This document shows, in pieces, positions 9,281 to 20,216 of a stretch of DNA of 30,531 bases; position 1 is the stretch's first letter; each line of letters starts with the position of its first letter. The stretch covers positions 1 through 30,531 of the forward strand of contig JABSQD010000002.1 in the NCBI GenBank assembly GCA_013214765.1, in the 5' to 3' direction. The position numbers and the translations under genes were made by a program. This DNA comes from Mycoplasmataceae bacterium. Its GTDB lineage: Bacteria > Bacillota_I > Bacilli_A > Mycoplasmatales > Hepatoplasmataceae. Under the pieces are notes generated by a model. The model saw only the letters and a program-made list of their open reading frames with translations, searched no databases and was not told the origin of the DNA.

Positions 9281-10114
9281 TTAATCTCACTTAAAAAAAT
9301 AAATTGATGCTAATCCAGCCGATATTCCATAAATTATTGGAAACACAAACCTTCCAATAGCTTCAAATTGACTTCCTGACTCAATTACATTTAAACTTCC
9401 TGCAGAAAGATTAAATATATTTCCTCCAAGCATTGAAGAAATTGCTAAATCAGTTCCTCAACCTAACGGCGAAAGATAACTAACTATTGTCATTCACTCT
9501 CTTGAAGATGTTGGTGTAAATGTTCCTCCTAAGAATACTGCAAGGAAAAAATAAAATGTAGATGTTATTTGATAAGATTCTGAATTTTTATTTACTGAAA
9601 CAAATAAAAATGCTATTGCATAAAATGCTAACGAAGTAATAAAAATTGCAATAATAAAACCTGCCCAATTTACATTAGCTCAAATATCTGGTGAAACATA
9701 TAACATTCAATTTGTCATTAATCCTACTTTAGGTATTTGAAATATTCCCACTCATATAAATATTCAACCTAATGTAATGAACATAGTCGTAAATCCTCAT
9801 AACATGAATGAACCTATTGCTTCAAATTTAGAAATTTTAGTGGCACCAATTCTTTTTAATAAAACTGAATTTTTCATTTCGAAAAATGACATTCCAAATG
9901 ATTGCATTGCTGAATTCATTACCATCATTAATGTTATTGAAGTAATAATGGCAATATTAGTCTTAGAAATAACATCAATAGGTGTTCCTTCTGGTAACTT
10001 AAAAATTATCATTGATCCTAAGACTAACAAAAACATTATTGTCGTAAAAAAGTCAACCTTATTGAACATATTAGAAAAATATCCTTTTGCTTGTAATTTA
10101 TATAAAGAAAACAT
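9281..10114 (-). CDS. ABC-2 type exporter permease, first of a pair
   Basis: A 277-residue membrane protein read through UGA Trp codons, with about six hydrophobic segments. FFEMKNSVLLKRIGATKISKFE is the same coupling segment as in its downstream paralogue, and FLGGTFTPTSSREWMT..YLSPLGWGTDL matches the periplasm-facing region of ABC-2 permeases. Start ATG 10114 lies only two bases after the stop of the ATPase gene, with AAGGAAAAA upstream inside that gene, so translation is coupled. The next permease follows after 12 bases. It pairs with that paralogue and the ATPase as an exporter of unknown substrate. Confidence 0.85.
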
Positions 10115-10116
10115 AT

Positions 10117-10965
10117 TTATTTATTTTTCCTTATTTTAAATTTATCTGATTTTGTTACTCTTAAATCAAGATCTTTTTTAAATACATTTAAATATAAATT
10201 ATTCATATAATCATCAAATGATTTTCATTTTTTAATAATATCTGATAATGGTTGATCATTGAAAATTAAACCATTATGAATAACAATAACTCTATCAACT
10301 AATTCTAAAACTTCATCTGAATTATGAGAAATAAGAAGTAGTGTTGCATCATGTTCAGAAGCATATGATTTAATATATGATTTAATTTTTGTTCTTGATT
10401 CAACATCAAGACCTGTTCCAACTTCGTCTAATATTAATAATTGAGGATTGTTAACAATTGCTAATAAAATATTTAATCTTTGTTGTTGTCCACCAGATAA
10501 TCTTTTAGCAACTTCATTTTTTAATTTTGAAAGTTCAAAAGTTTTATATAATTCTTCTAATTCTTCATCAGTAATCTTAACTCCAGCTGCCCCAATTACA
10601 AATTTAACTAAATCTGAAACTTTATAAAAATCTGGATATGACGAATCTTGGAACTGAATTCCTATATTTGAAGAAATATTTCCTTTTCCATGTGACTCTT
10701 TTCCATCTTTTTCAAAAAAGTATTTAATATTTCCTTTTGTTGGCTCTTTCACTTTTGCTATTATTTCTGATAATGTTGATTTCCCTGCTCCATTTGAACC
10801 CACAATAGCAATTTTTTCACCAGAACAAACTTTAAAATTGATTCCCTTTAAAACCTCAACTTTTCCATAATTTTTTGTAATATTTTTCACATCCATTATT
10901 AATAAACGTTCTTTTTTTGTTGCAATTTTAGAAGTTTCTTTTTTTACTTTTTCAATTTTAGTCAT
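10117..10965 (-). CDS. ABC exporter ATP-binding protein
   Basis: A 282-residue ATPase with Walker A GSNGAGKST (about 56-64), signature LSGGQQQR and Walker B LLILDEVGTGLD, of the CcmA/NatA type that drives ABC-2 exporters. The frame continues past a UGA Trp near residue 247, so the C-terminal tail of about 36 residues belongs to the protein. Start ATG 10965 follows AAGGAAAA; an internal Met24 directly before the ABC core (MDVKNITKNYGK) is an alternative start. It lies 34 bases after the amino acid permease gene with no terminator between, and two bases before the first permease. Confidence 0.92.
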
Positions 10966-10999
10966 TGTTTTCCTTTTATTCTATTTAAAATAATTATAT

Positions 11000-12757
11000 T
11001 TATTTTTTTGATTTTTTATCAAATATTTTTAATATTGTTTGATTATAATATTTATTAATTTTTTCTTTAAATTTCTTTTTATTTGAAATTGAATTTTTAT
11101 CATTTAATTTTGTTTTTTGTATATTATTAATTTCTAAATTTATTTTTTCAGAAACTTCTCCATAATAAATCAATGCTTGTTTTTTCTTTGCTTCAATTAA
11201 TAATGGATCCATATTTTCCGAATTCCTAATATTAATTATTATAACTGCTATTGTAAAAGTTATAAATATTACAAAAAATATAAGTTTAGCTCAATAAATA
11301 GTTCATGATGATGAATCTCATTCTCCTCCTAAGATTACTGCAAAAGGAGTTATTGTAACAAATGCAAAATAAGCTGTAACTCCAAGAGACAATATTGAAG
11401 AAATTATTGCCGCAGGTATGAACATTTTATTTTTTTTCACTTCAACTCTTTTTTCTTTTGATATAAATCTATTTCTTATTGCTGAAATAATTAATGTTCC
11501 ATATAAAGTAAATGCACCAACAACAATTAAATCTGTCATATATCCTGTAATTACTAATGGACCTGAAATATTATTTGAAACTAAATATGTATCAAATGTC
11601 ACTGCTATTACAAATCAAAATAAAGTTATTAAAGTTATTACTGCTCCTGCTCCTGTTGAAACACCATATTTATTTTTTGTAATATATTTCATTTCTTTGT
11701 CAACAACTGCATTATGAATAGACAAATCTGAAAGATTTCTTGATGCTGCTATAAAACATCCAGAAGCACCAGTAATTATTGAAAGAACAATAATTCCTGA
11801 AACTATTGGCGCAATAATTGATGCTGCTACTTGATTTGAAATACCAGCAAAAATTGCATTAGTAATTGTTCCATACTTTCCATGTGTTGTATCTGTTACA
11901 CCAATTCCAAATATTGCTATTGAAAATGAAACATAAATAACAACAATAAATATTATTGAAATAATAAATGCTGTTCTAAATGTTGTTGGAGATTTTGATT
12001 CTTTCGAAAGAGCACCAGCAAATAAAAAACCATCAAATGAGAATAATATTGCTGGAATAGTCATTATAACTAATCAAAAACTATTTAAATCTTTATTTTC
12101 TTCACCAATTATTCCTGCAGTTTCCTTATCAAAATCTATGCTTGATATATTACTTACTATTAAAAAAAGAAATAATATAATAATAAAGAACAATGGAATA
12201 GTCTTAATTGCTGTTCCGATATTTTGTAAATATTTACCTGGTTTTGTAGACAATGTATTCATCAATGTAATAAATCCAATAAATATTGTTGTAATTATTA
12301 TAATTGCTGCTTCTAATTGTAAAAATGATCATTTTTTTAAATCGATTCATCCCGAAGCAGAAAGAGTATCCATAAATTGATTACCGGCAAATGAAAATAA
12401 TCCTGCCATAATCAATGGAAAATATATTAATGTAAAATAATAACCAATTGACTTACCAAATTTAATTCCTATTAAATGTCTACCTCAATTGGCTAAGGTA
12501 GCTTGTTCATTTGTTATTTCTGTAATAGAAATAATTTCTAAAAAAGCAATTAAAACTGTAATAACAATTATTGCTCCTATTATTCAAGCTAGCATAGAAT
12601 TAAGAATACTACCATTTATTTCTAATAATCCTTGATTCTTAACAAAAATCCCTGAACCAATAACAATTCCGATTATCATCGCCATTAACGAAATTAGTCC
12701 ATAGCCTCCTTTGTTTTGTGCTATTTGTTTTGTTTGTTTTGTTTGTTTTTCTTTCAT
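11000..12757 (-). CDS. APC-superfamily amino acid permease
   Basis: A 585-residue transporter read through several UGA Trp codons. The N-terminus has GLISLMAMIIGIVIGSGIFV, the first-helix signature of the amino acid-polyamine-organocation family with its GSGIF substrate loop. About twelve hydrophobic segments follow, including FSFDGFLFAG, then a last helix (FFVIFITFTIAVIIINI) and a basic cytoplasmic tail of about 70 residues rich in Lys and Asn. That tail is longer than in most family members. Start ATG 12757 has a weak AAAGG upstream. The N-terminal KQTKQTKQ is encoded by a 9-base repeat. The gene lies 30 bases after secA. The substrate is not predictable; import of an amino acid into this auxotrophic type of cell is likely. 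Confidence 0.88.
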
Positions 12758-12787
12758 ATTTTTTTTAACCTTTATTTATAAAAACAA

Positions 12788-15166
12788 TTATTTAACTAAA
12801 ATTTCTTTAGTATCTCTAATTGTTTCATTTATCATTACTTCTTTAATATCTTGATGAAATAAATTTCTTAAAATTATTAATGAAGTTTTTTGTTGTATTT
12901 CATTTCTATAAAATGTAAATAATTTATCTGCTTCAAATACATAAGCTTGAACCGGATTCTTTTGAGCATATTGTCTATAACGAATTCCAGTTTTTAATCT
13001 ATCTAATCTATCTATTTGTTCCTGCCAGGAACTATCTAGTGCATAAAGAATTATACTTCTAAATTTACTTTCTTTTTCTTTTTTCTCAATATTTTTATAA
13101 CCATCTCTAAATATATCAATAAGCTTTTTAGAAACATAATTAATAGCTTCTTCCTTATTAATATCTTTTAAAAGAATATTAATTCCTTTAATATTAAAAT
13201 TTATTCCTTCTATAAATCTTTTTGAAGAAAATAATGTTCCATTATGTGAATGTTCATTTTCAGATATGAATATAACAAATTTTCGAATCATATGTTCTAT
13301 TATAGATTCAATATCTTTAGAAACCAATATTACATCTCTTTGTTTATAAGTTAATAATCTTTGCTGATTTAAAACATCATCATATTCAATTACAGATTTT
13401 CTAGAGTCGTAATTTAAACCTTCTAATTTTTTTTGAGCTGTTGTAAGTGATTTAGTAACAAGTTTAGATTCTATTGGAGTATCATCTAATGAATTCATAA
13501 ATTTTTGAATTTTTTTCAAACCTGCTCTTTGCATGATTTCATCATCCAAAGAAACAACAAATTGAGAAACTCCAATATCTCCTTGTCTTCCTGATCTACC
13601 TCTTAATTGATCATCGATACGTCTTGATTCATGTCTTTCTGTACCAATAACAAATAATCCACCAAGTTCTATAACACCTTTACCTAGTTTTATATCTGTT
13701 CCACGTCCAGCCATATTAGTTGAAATTGTTATTGAACCTTTCTTACCGGCATTCATAATTATATCTGCTTCTCTAGAATGATTTTTCGCATTAAGAATCT
13801 CATGTTTAATTTTTTTATTAGATAATAATCTTGAAACTTCTTCTGAATCTTGGACTGATCTTGTACCAACTAAAATTGGTTGTTCGGTTTTATGAATTTC
13901 ACTAATAATATCAATAACCTTCCCAAATTTTGCTTTAGTAGTTGAAAATACTAAATCTGCTTTATCTTCTCTTATTAAAGGCATGTTAGTCGGAATTGGA
14001 ATAACTCTCATATTATATACTGAAGTCAATTCTTCTTCTTCAGGAACTGCAGTTCCCGACATACCTGAAAGTTTTTTATACATTCTAAATAAATTTTGAT
14101 ATGTAATAGAAGCATATATTTTTGTTTCAGGTTTAATTTCAATTCTTTCTTTAGCTTCAATGGCTTGATTAATTCCATTTGAATACTGTCTACCATGTAA
14201 AAATCTACCTGTAAAAATATCTATTAATACTATTTCTCCATCTTTAACAGTATAATCAATACCTTCTTTAAATCTAAAATGTGCTTGAAGTGCATTATGA
14301 ATTCTATGAACAAGTTCTGAATTTGAATATGAATAAAGATTTTTTAATTTTAATTTTTTTTCTACAAATTGTGCTCCTTGAGCAGTTAAATATGATTGAT
14401 TTGTTTCTTTATCAAATTCATAATCTCCTTCATGAAATTTTTTAATTAAATTATCTACTCTAAGATATTCTCCTGAAGAAACATCTGATCCACCAGAAAT
14501 TATTAATGGAGTTCTAGCCTCGTCAATCAAAACTGAATCAACCTCATCTACAATTGCATAATTAAATGTTCTTTGAGTTTTTGAATTAATATCACTAACT
14601 AGATTATCTCTAAGATAATCAAATCCCACTTCTGAATTAGTCATATATGTAATATCCTTCATATATTCAGATTTTTTTTGTTTTTCGCTTTGTTCAGTTG
14701 TTAATGAACCTGTTGTCATTCCTAACAATTTAAATACTTTACCTGTATTTAATGCATCACGAGTAGAAAGATATTCATTTACTGTAACAATATGAACACC
14801 TTTATTTTCAAGAGCATTTAAATATGCTGGAAGAATGGCAGTAAGCGTTTTACCTTCGCCTGTTTTCATTTCTGCAACATCACCTTTATGTAATGCATAT
14901 CCACCCATTATTTGAATCTTATATAAATTAATTCCATATACTAATTGAACTGCTCTATAAGCTATTGCAAATGCTTCTGGCATTATATCTTCTAAACTTT
15001 CTCCATTTTTTAATCTTAATTTAAATTTTTCAGTAAATCTTCTCAAATTAGTTGAATTTGCATTTAAAAATTCTTCTTGCTTTAATAAAGCAAAAACTTT
15101 AAATGATAAATCTTCTGCTTTTTTTAATACAGAGAAATGTTTAGATATTTTGATTTTATCTCTCAT
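12788..15166 (-). CDS. secA: Protein translocase ATPase SecA
   Basis: A 792-residue SecA, the cytosolic motor that pushes unfolded preproteins through SecYEG. Walker A is EMKTGEGKT (about 99-107), the DEAD motif is AIVDEVDSVLIDEARTP (204-220), and the second motor domain has TNMAGRGTDIKLG and RRIDDQLRGRSGRQGD. SSWQEQIDRLDRLKTGIRYRQYAQKNP is the helical scaffold region. The protein ends soon after it, lacking the zinc-binding tail that binds SecB, as expected in a mollicute. Its only Trp codon is TGG. Start ATG 15166 has no strong ribosome binding site; an AT-rich stretch with TATTAT upstream may be a promoter. It lies 64 bases after upp and 30 before the permease gene. Confidence 0.97.
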   Translation of the reverse strand: MRDKIKISKHFSVLKKAEDLSFKVFALLKQEEFLNANSTNLRRFTEKFKLRLKNGESLEDIMPEAFAIAYRAVQLVYGINLYKIQIMGGYALHKGDVAEMKTGEGKTLTAILPAYLNALENKGVHIVTVNEYLSTRDALNTGKVFKLLGMTTGSLTTEQSEKQKKSEYMKDITYMTNSEVGFDYLRDNLVSDINSKTQRTFNYAIVDEVDSVLIDEARTPLIISGGSDVSSGEYLRVDNLIKKFHEGDYEFDKETNQSYLTAQGAQFVEKKLKLKNLYSYSNSELVHRIHNALQAHFRFKEGIDYTVKDGEIVLIDIFTGRFLHGRQYSNGINQAIEAKERIEIKPETKIYASITYQNLFRMYKKLSGMSGTAVPEEEELTSVYNMRVIPIPTNMPLIREDKADLVFSTTKAKFGKVIDIISEIHKTEQPILVGTRSVQDSEEVSRLLSNKKIKHEILNAKNHSREADIIMNAGKKGSITISTNMAGRGTDIKLGKGVIELGGLFVIGTERHESRRIDDQLRGRSGRQGDIGVSQFVVSLDDEIMQRAGLKKIQKFMNSLDDTPIESKLVTKSLTTAQKKLEGLNYDSRKSVIEYDDVLNQQRLLTYKQRDVILVSKDIESIIEHMIRKFVIFISENEHSHNGTLFSSKRFIEGINFNIKGINILLKDINKEEAINYVSKKLIDIFRDGYKNIEKKEKESKFRSIILYALDSSWQEQIDRLDRLKTGIRYRQYAQKNPVQAYVFEADKLFTFYRNEIQQKTSLIILRNLFHQDIKEVMINETIRDTKEILVK

Positions 15167-15230
15167 AAATACTTGTTTCTATATATAATATTGTATCATT
15201 AAATATAATTAATTTTCATGTTTGAAATGT

Positions 15231-15869
15231 CTATTTAGTTCCAAAAATTCTATCTCCAGCATCACCTAACCCAGGAACAATGTATCCTTTTTTATTTAAT
15301 TTAGGATCTATTGCTGCTATAAATATTTCTACATCTGGATGTTTAGATGTTATTGCATCAATTGCATATTGAGAACCAAGTAATGCGACAAACTTTAAAT
15401 TTTTTATTCCATTTTCTTTTAATTTTTCAATTGCTGCTATTGCAGAACCGCCAGTTGCTAACATTGGGTCAATAATAATATTATAAGTATCTTTTTCTGT
15501 ATCTTTAGGATACTTAAATAAATATTCTACTGGTTTCAAAGTTTTTTCATCTCTATACATACCGATATGTCCAACTCTTGCTGAAGGAATTATTGTAGAA
15601 AAACCTTCAACCATTCCTTGACCTGCTCTTAAAATAGGATATAAATTTACCTTTTCTGATATGACAAATCCTTTAGTTGAAGAAATAGGTGTCTCTATTT
15701 TTATCTCTTCTAGTTTAATATCTTTAAAAACTTCATATGCCATTAATCTTGTTATCTCATTTAAATATTCCTTAAACTCTTTAGAAGAAGTTCCCTTCTT
15801 TCTAATGTGTGTTAATTTATGAGATATTAAAGGATGTTCAATTAAAGTTACTTTATTCTTTTTTACCAT
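15231..15869 (-). CDS. upp: Uracil phosphoribosyltransferase
   Basis: A 212-residue enzyme converting uracil and PRPP to UMP, the salvage route for pyrimidines in mollicutes. The PRPP-binding loop is DPMLATGGSAIAAIEKL; the C-terminal AAIDPKLNKKGYIVPGLGDAGDR is the uracil-binding end. Length is normal for the family. The start ATG overlaps the end of glyA (AAATGGTAA), a seven-base overlap implying coupled translation; the glyA-upp pairing is common in mollicutes. It uses the PRPP made by prs elsewhere in the window. Confidence 0.97.
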   Translation of the reverse strand: MVKKNKVTLIEHPLISHKLTHIRKKGTSSKEFKEYLNEITRLMAYEVFKDIKLEEIKIETPISSTKGFVISEKVNLYPILRAGQGMVEGFSTIIPSARVGHIGMYRDEKTLKPVEYLFKYPKDTEKDTYNIIIDPMLATGGSAIAAIEKLKENGIKNLKFVALLGSQYAIDAITSKHPDVEIFIAAIDPKLNKKGYIVPGLGDAGDRIFGTK

Positions 15870-17095
15870 TTTATTCTATTAGCTCTCTTTACTAAATTAA
15901 TTATTTCTTGTTTTTTAATTTTAATCAATTCATTATCATCAATATTTTTAAATACTGAAATCATTATATCAGCCAAATCAGTAAAATCTTGTTCAATCCA
16001 GCCTTTTGATGTCATGGCAGGACTCCCCACTCTTATTCCTGAAGTTATTCTTGGCGATTCTTCATCGAAAGGAACAGTATTCTTATTAAGTGTAATATTT
16101 ATTTTTTGCATTATATCTTCTGCTTCTTGACCAGTAATACCAAATGATTTTTTAACATTCACTAAAACAATATGATTATCCGTTCCTCCTGAGATAAGTA
16201 AAAAATTTTTTTCAAGTAATCTTTTTGCAAATGCTTTTGAATTTTTTATAACTTGTTTTTGATAAATTTTAAATTCAGGTTTCAAAGCTTCATAAAAAGC
16301 AACAGCTTTTCCTGCAATTTGATTCATTAGTGGTCCTCCCTGTGTTCCGGGGAAAACAGATTTATCTATTTTCATCGCAATTTCTTTATCATTAGTTAAA
16401 ATAATACCACCTCTTGAACCTCTTAATGTTTTATGAGTAGTTGATGTCACAATATCTACTCCAAAATCTAAAGGATTAGGGTGGAGTCCTGTTACAATAA
16501 GACCGGCAATATGAGCAACATCAGCTAGTAATAATGCTCCTATTTCATTTGCTATTTCTTTAAATTTTTTAAAATCAATTATTCTTGAGTATGCAGAAGC
16601 ACCACATATAATTAATTTAGGTTTGAATTCATGTGCTACTCTTCTTATTTCATCAAAATCAATCAAATGTGTTTCTTTATCAACTCCATATGATTTTGCT
16701 TGAAAATATTTTGAAGTTGAAGAAACATGAAATCCATGTGTTAAATGTCCTCCGGAATCTAGTGCCATTCCCAAAATTTTATCTCCAGATTCTAGAACGG
16801 CATTGTAAGCAGATCAATTTGCTTGCGTACCAGAATGTGTTTGTACATTTGCAAAATTAGCATTAAATAATTTTTTAATTCTATCAATTGCCAATTGTTC
16901 TACAACATCCACATTTTCACATCCACCATAATATCTTTTAGATGGATATCCTTCTGCATATTTATTTGTTAAAATTGATCCATTCGCTTCTAGAACATCT
17001 TGGGAAACAAAATTTTCTGATGCTATCAACTCTACATGTTCATCTTGTCTTTTTTGCTCATTTTTAATAGCTTTTAATATTTTTAAATCTTTCAT
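15863..17095 (-). CDS. glyA: Serine hydroxymethyltransferase
   Basis: A 410-residue PLP enzyme interconverting serine plus tetrahydrofolate with glycine plus methylene-THF. It is continuous only with a UGA Trp at 16816-16814; other Trp codons (KGWIEQDF and the last residue) are [13 protein letters not shown] near the N-terminus, [11 protein letters not shown], and the PLP site [14 protein letters not shown] with Lys222 are all present. Start ATG 17095 lies one base after the stop of the Sua5/TsaC gene, and its stop overlaps upp. Confidence 0.97.
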
Positions 17096-17096
17096 A

Positions 17097-17627
17097 TTAA
17101 CTCCTTATTATTTTTATATCATTATTCACAAGTGAAATTATTTTAGAGGCTGTTCCTTTTTTTTGTTTTATATTTGCAACCTCAATTTTAAATTCATTTT
17201 TAACATCATCAATATCAATAAATGGTTGTTCTCCATGTTTGTTGGCAGACGTAGAAAATAATGGTCCTATTTTTTTTATTATATTTAAAATATTTCCTTC
17301 AGGAATTCTAAACATAATAGTATTATTAAAACTTTCAATTAAAAATTTATTTGAAAATTCATGTTTAACTTCGACAATTAACGAAGTTTTTTTAATATCA
17401 TTAATATTTATATAATTTTTTACAAATTCTTTATTTTTTAAAAATTCTTCTATTTGATCTAAAGATTTAATTAAAATTTGAATTGGTTTGGTTTCATCTC
17501 TTTGTTTGAGTTTGTTTATTTTTCTTATGTTATTTTTATCTAGTTTTGCAATTAACGCAAATACTGTATCGGTAGAATGCCCAACCACATTTCCATTACG
17601 AAGAAGGGCTATTATATTATTGTTCAT
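17097..17627 (-). CDS. tsaC: Sua5/YciO/TsaC-family protein, probable threonylcarbamoyl-AMP synthase
   Basis: A 176-residue protein making threonylcarbamoyl-AMP for the t6A37 modification of ANN-decoding tRNAs. [30 protein letters not shown] (the KxR...KP nucleotide-binding motif) and [15 protein letters not shown] (STSAN) are family hallmarks. It is the short TsaC type without the C-terminal Sua5 domain. ATG 17627 is chosen; TTG at 17636 would add three residues. Either start overlaps the end of prmC by 11-20 bases, so translation is probably coupled. Linkage of prmC with this gene is common in Firmicutes and mollicutes. Confidence 0.88.
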   Translation of the reverse strand: MNNNIIALLRNGNVVGHSTDTVFALIAKLDKNNIRKINKLKQRDETKPIQILIKSLDQIEEFLKNKEFVKNYININDIKKTSLIVEVKHEFSNKFLIESFNNTIMFRIPEGNILNIIKKIGPLFSTSANKHGEQPFIDIDDVKNEFKIEVANIKQKKGTASKIISLVNNDIKIIRS

Positions 17628-18414
17628 AATATACAACTACAAATCTATCAAATCCATTGTAGTCTTTTTTCACCTCCACTTTTTTTGAAATTTTATTAGC
17701 AAGCTTAACTATATGATTTGCCTGAGAATATCCTATCTCTACAATTATATATGCTTTTGTCTTTAATAATTCTGGTGCTCTCTCAAAAAATGATTTGTAA
17801 AATTGAAAACCATTTTCTTTTGAAAATAATGCTTCTGCAGGTTGATTTTCTTTTACTCATTCTTCAACTTCATTAGAGTTTTTATCAATATAAGGAGGAT
17901 TAGAAATTAATAAATCATATTTTTTATTTGTAGTATATTTAAAATAATCCTCTAATAAAAAAAATATTTTTTTACTTGAATCATTTTTTCTAGATAAAGA
18001 AATTGATAAAGGATTTATATCTAAAGAGGTGATATTTAATTTTGTTTCGTTTTTTAATGAAATAGCAATTGCTCCTGAACCTGAACCAACCTCTAAAGCT
18101 TCTCCTTTTTGAATACCTTTTTCTAAAACTAAATCAATAATTTGTTCAGTATCAAATTGAGGAACAAATACTCCTCTATTTAATTCTATTTTGTTATTTC
18201 TAAAATATCTATATCCCACTTCAAATGTGATATCATCTCCATTATTTTTTCTTTCAGCAAGTTTTTTTATTTTATCAAAATATTTTATTGTTACTTTAAT
18301 TTCGTCTCAATTAAAAATTTTAACATCATTTTTTAAATTATAAATTTCCTTAATAGTTTTTCTCAATTTAGGAGTGTGTTCATTAAGGAGTGATAAAAAA
18401 TTTATTTCATTCAT
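17617..18414 (-). CDS. prmC: Peptide chain release factor N5-glutamine methyltransferase
   Basis: A 265-residue SAM-dependent methyltransferase that methylates the GGQ glutamine of release factors. It is read through UGA Trp codons. The SAM motif is EVGSGSGAIA (about 108-117) and the catalytic NPPY is at about 172-175, followed by IDKNSNEVEEW. The usual IPRPETE before the SAM motif appears as VPQFDTE, a changed version. In this genetic code only RF1 is expected, UGA not being a stop, so RF1 would be the target. Start ATG 18414 lies two bases after the preceding stop with no Shine-Dalgarno sequence. Confidence 0.93.
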
Positions 18415-18416
18415 AA

Positions 18417-19337
18417 TTATTTTAATTTATTCTTAATAAAATCATATTGAGATTGCAATTTGCTATTAGATTCTTTGAACTCTGGATCTTTTTTTAATTT
18501 ATCTTTAAAAACATCAACTGATGATATTTTAAATTGAGATATTAATTCTATATCCTGTTTTGCTTGTTTAATAATCTGATCTCTTTCAAGATCTCTTTTA
18601 ATAAGAGAATTAGTTTCTTCTATAGGAATTGGAGTTTTTGCATTTCAACGAGCCTTATAAACTGGATCATTTATAGTGGCAACTTTTCCAATCCAATCTT
18701 GTCATAAAGATTCATCAAAATTTTTATTATAAACTCATTTTTCTTTTTTTATTTTCACTCAATCTATAACTCCAACTGAAGAAATATTTTTATTAGGATT
18801 TAATGCTCTTAAGATTTCAATATAAATAGATAATTGATATCAATAGGTCATCTTGTCTACTGAAGTAGCCGTTTTAGTATCGCCAACTATATAAGTATCT
18901 GTTTTTTTATCATATCATATTTCATCAATTTCTCCATAAATTAAAGAATCAGGGTGACAAACCATTTGTCCTCTCGCAACTCAAATAAGATTTTCTTTTA
19001 CTATTTTTGCAACTGACATTTTTGTTTCTTTTAAAACTTCTTGATCAGTTATTATACCTCTTAATGCTTTTTCTTTATTCTCATCAATTAATGTTCCATA
19101 AACATTAGCTTCATCAATCAAAATTTGATTCCAAGGTTCGATTATAAATGGTTCTCTAAAATTTGCAAGACCAGATCTTGAAATTATTTTTGCTGCCTTA
19201 TCTCATTTCCCAAAACCTTTTTTTCTAAAATATCTAATTATTTTTTTATTTTCAAGTTCAAAATCTAATAATTCTACTTTAAAGGCATCTCAAAATACCA
19301 ATGTATCATTTCCAAATTTAAAATTTTCATATTTCAT
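18417..19337 (-). CDS. PD-(D/E)XK nuclease-like protein
   Basis: A 306-residue protein, visible only with UGA as Trp (it has many). The centre reads CHPDSLIYGEIDEIWYD (Asp138), then TYIVGDTKTA (Asp153, Lys155), then YWYQLSIYIEIL: an acidic residue, a beta hairpin, D-x-K and a Y..Q..Y helix. This is the pattern of RecB/Cas4-like PD-(D/E)XK nucleases. The N-terminus (MKYENFKFGNDTLVFWDA) and the Lys-rich helical C-terminus are not recognised. No helicase or cas gene is adjacent; it begins the operon with prmC. The fold is a fairly confident inference; DNA repair, RNA processing or defence are all possible roles. The ATG is preceded by TATAAT at nine bases and has no ribosome binding site. Confidence 0.72.
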
Positions 19338-19352
19338 ACTAATTTAATTATA
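19338..19352 (-). promoter_or_regulatory. -10 box placed for a near-leaderless mRNA
   Basis: On the minus strand TATAAT (19352-19347) is followed by TAAATTAGT and then the ATG at 19337. A start six to seven bases after the box leaves a leader of about three bases, and no Shine-Dalgarno sequence is present. No convincing -35 box is seen. The upstream gene is closed by a terminator, so this operon needs its own promoter here. Confidence 0.5.
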
Positions 19353-19357
19353 CTTTA

Positions 19358-19382
19358 AAAAAAACACCCTAATCGAGTGTTT
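19358..19382 (-). terminator. Intrinsic terminator after the prs/coiled-coil operon
   Basis: On the minus strand AACACUC pairs with GGGUGUU (one U-G pair) around GAUUA and is followed by a run of U. It lies about 15 bases after the TAG of the coiled-coil gene. Confidence 0.75.
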
Positions 19383-19396
19383 AATTAAATTTTTAT

Positions 19397-20203
19397 CTAT
19401 GCTTCTTCTACAATTTTTTCTATTTCAGAAAATTTCTTTTGAGCAATTATTCTTTTGTTTTCTAAATCATTAGTTTTATTTTTAAGATTTGAATTGTCAA
19501 CTCTAATTTTTTGAATTTCTTGTTCTTTAAACTTTAATTTAGATTCTGATTCTGATCTTTGTTTTGCAATTGCTTGTTCTTTTTCTCTTCTTAGATTTTC
19601 AACTATTGCATTTGATTCTGATCTTTGTTTTGCAATTTCTTGTTCTTTTTCTTTTCTTAAATTTTGATTATCTAAAATATGTTTTTCATTACTTTGTTTA
19701 ATTAAATTTTTAGCTTCATTCAATTTAGAATCTAATTCATCTTTTTGTTCTGAAATAATTCTCTTAGATTCTGCTTTTTGTTCTTGAATTTCTTTTTGGA
19801 CCATTAATTTTTCTTCAGTTAATTGTTTATCTAAAGATTCTTTTTCTAAAATTAATTGTCTTCTTGCTGCAGCCATTTCTTTTTTAACTTGTTCTTTATT
19901 TTTTTCTGTTAATAATTTTATTTCTTTTATTTCTTCGTTAGATCTTTTTCTAAGTTCTTCCATTTCTTTTTTAGCATGTAATCTTTCATTAGCTATTTCT
20001 TTTTCTGCTTTTGCTGTTCTTGCAGAAATATCATCAAGAAGGTCTCTTCTTTCTTTTTTAGTTTTTTGTTTTAATTCACTAATTTCTTGATCTCTTGCAT
20101 GATTACCTCTTTCGTAGATAGTTCAATATGTTTTTTTAGATACCTTTTTAAGAAGATCTTCGAAAGCTCCAATATCTGATTTTTGTTTTTTTTCGTTTTT
20201 CAT
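19397..20203 (-). CDS. Long coiled-coil protein of unknown function
   Basis: A 268-residue protein with one UGA Trp near residue 27. The first 35 residues (KKQKSDIGAFEDLLKKVSKKTYWTIYERG) may be a short folded cap. Residues about 36-260 are almost unbroken Glu, Lys, Gln, Arg and Ser heptad sequence with no proline or glycine, a long coiled coil. It contains two copies of a 22-residue unit beginning EKEQxIAKQRSES. There are no membrane segments, so it is cytoplasmic. Start ATG 20203 follows AAAGGAAAA, 13 bases after prs, and a terminator ends the unit. A cytoskeletal or scaffold role is possible but is not shown by sequence. Confidence 0.85.
19548..19663. repeat. 66-base tandem repeat inside the coiled-coil gene
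   Basis: Two near-identical copies, each beginning GATTCTGATCTTTGTTTTGC on the plus strand, start at 19548 and 19614. They encode the repeated EKEQxIAKQRSES unit (22 residues, in frame). Copy-number change would lengthen or shorten the coil without shifting the frame. Confidence 0.75.
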
Positions 20204-20216
20204 TATTTATTTTCCT

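Noticed and set aside
11000..11212. A separate 70-residue gene between the permease and the ABC ATPase
   Set aside because: It is in the same frame as the permease, joined through UGA Trp codons, and forms its cytoplasmic tail.
12722..12757. TTTGTTTTG-type repeat at the permease N-terminus as a phase-variation tract
   Set aside because: The repeat is a 9-base unit of under three copies, in frame, so copy changes would not switch the gene off.
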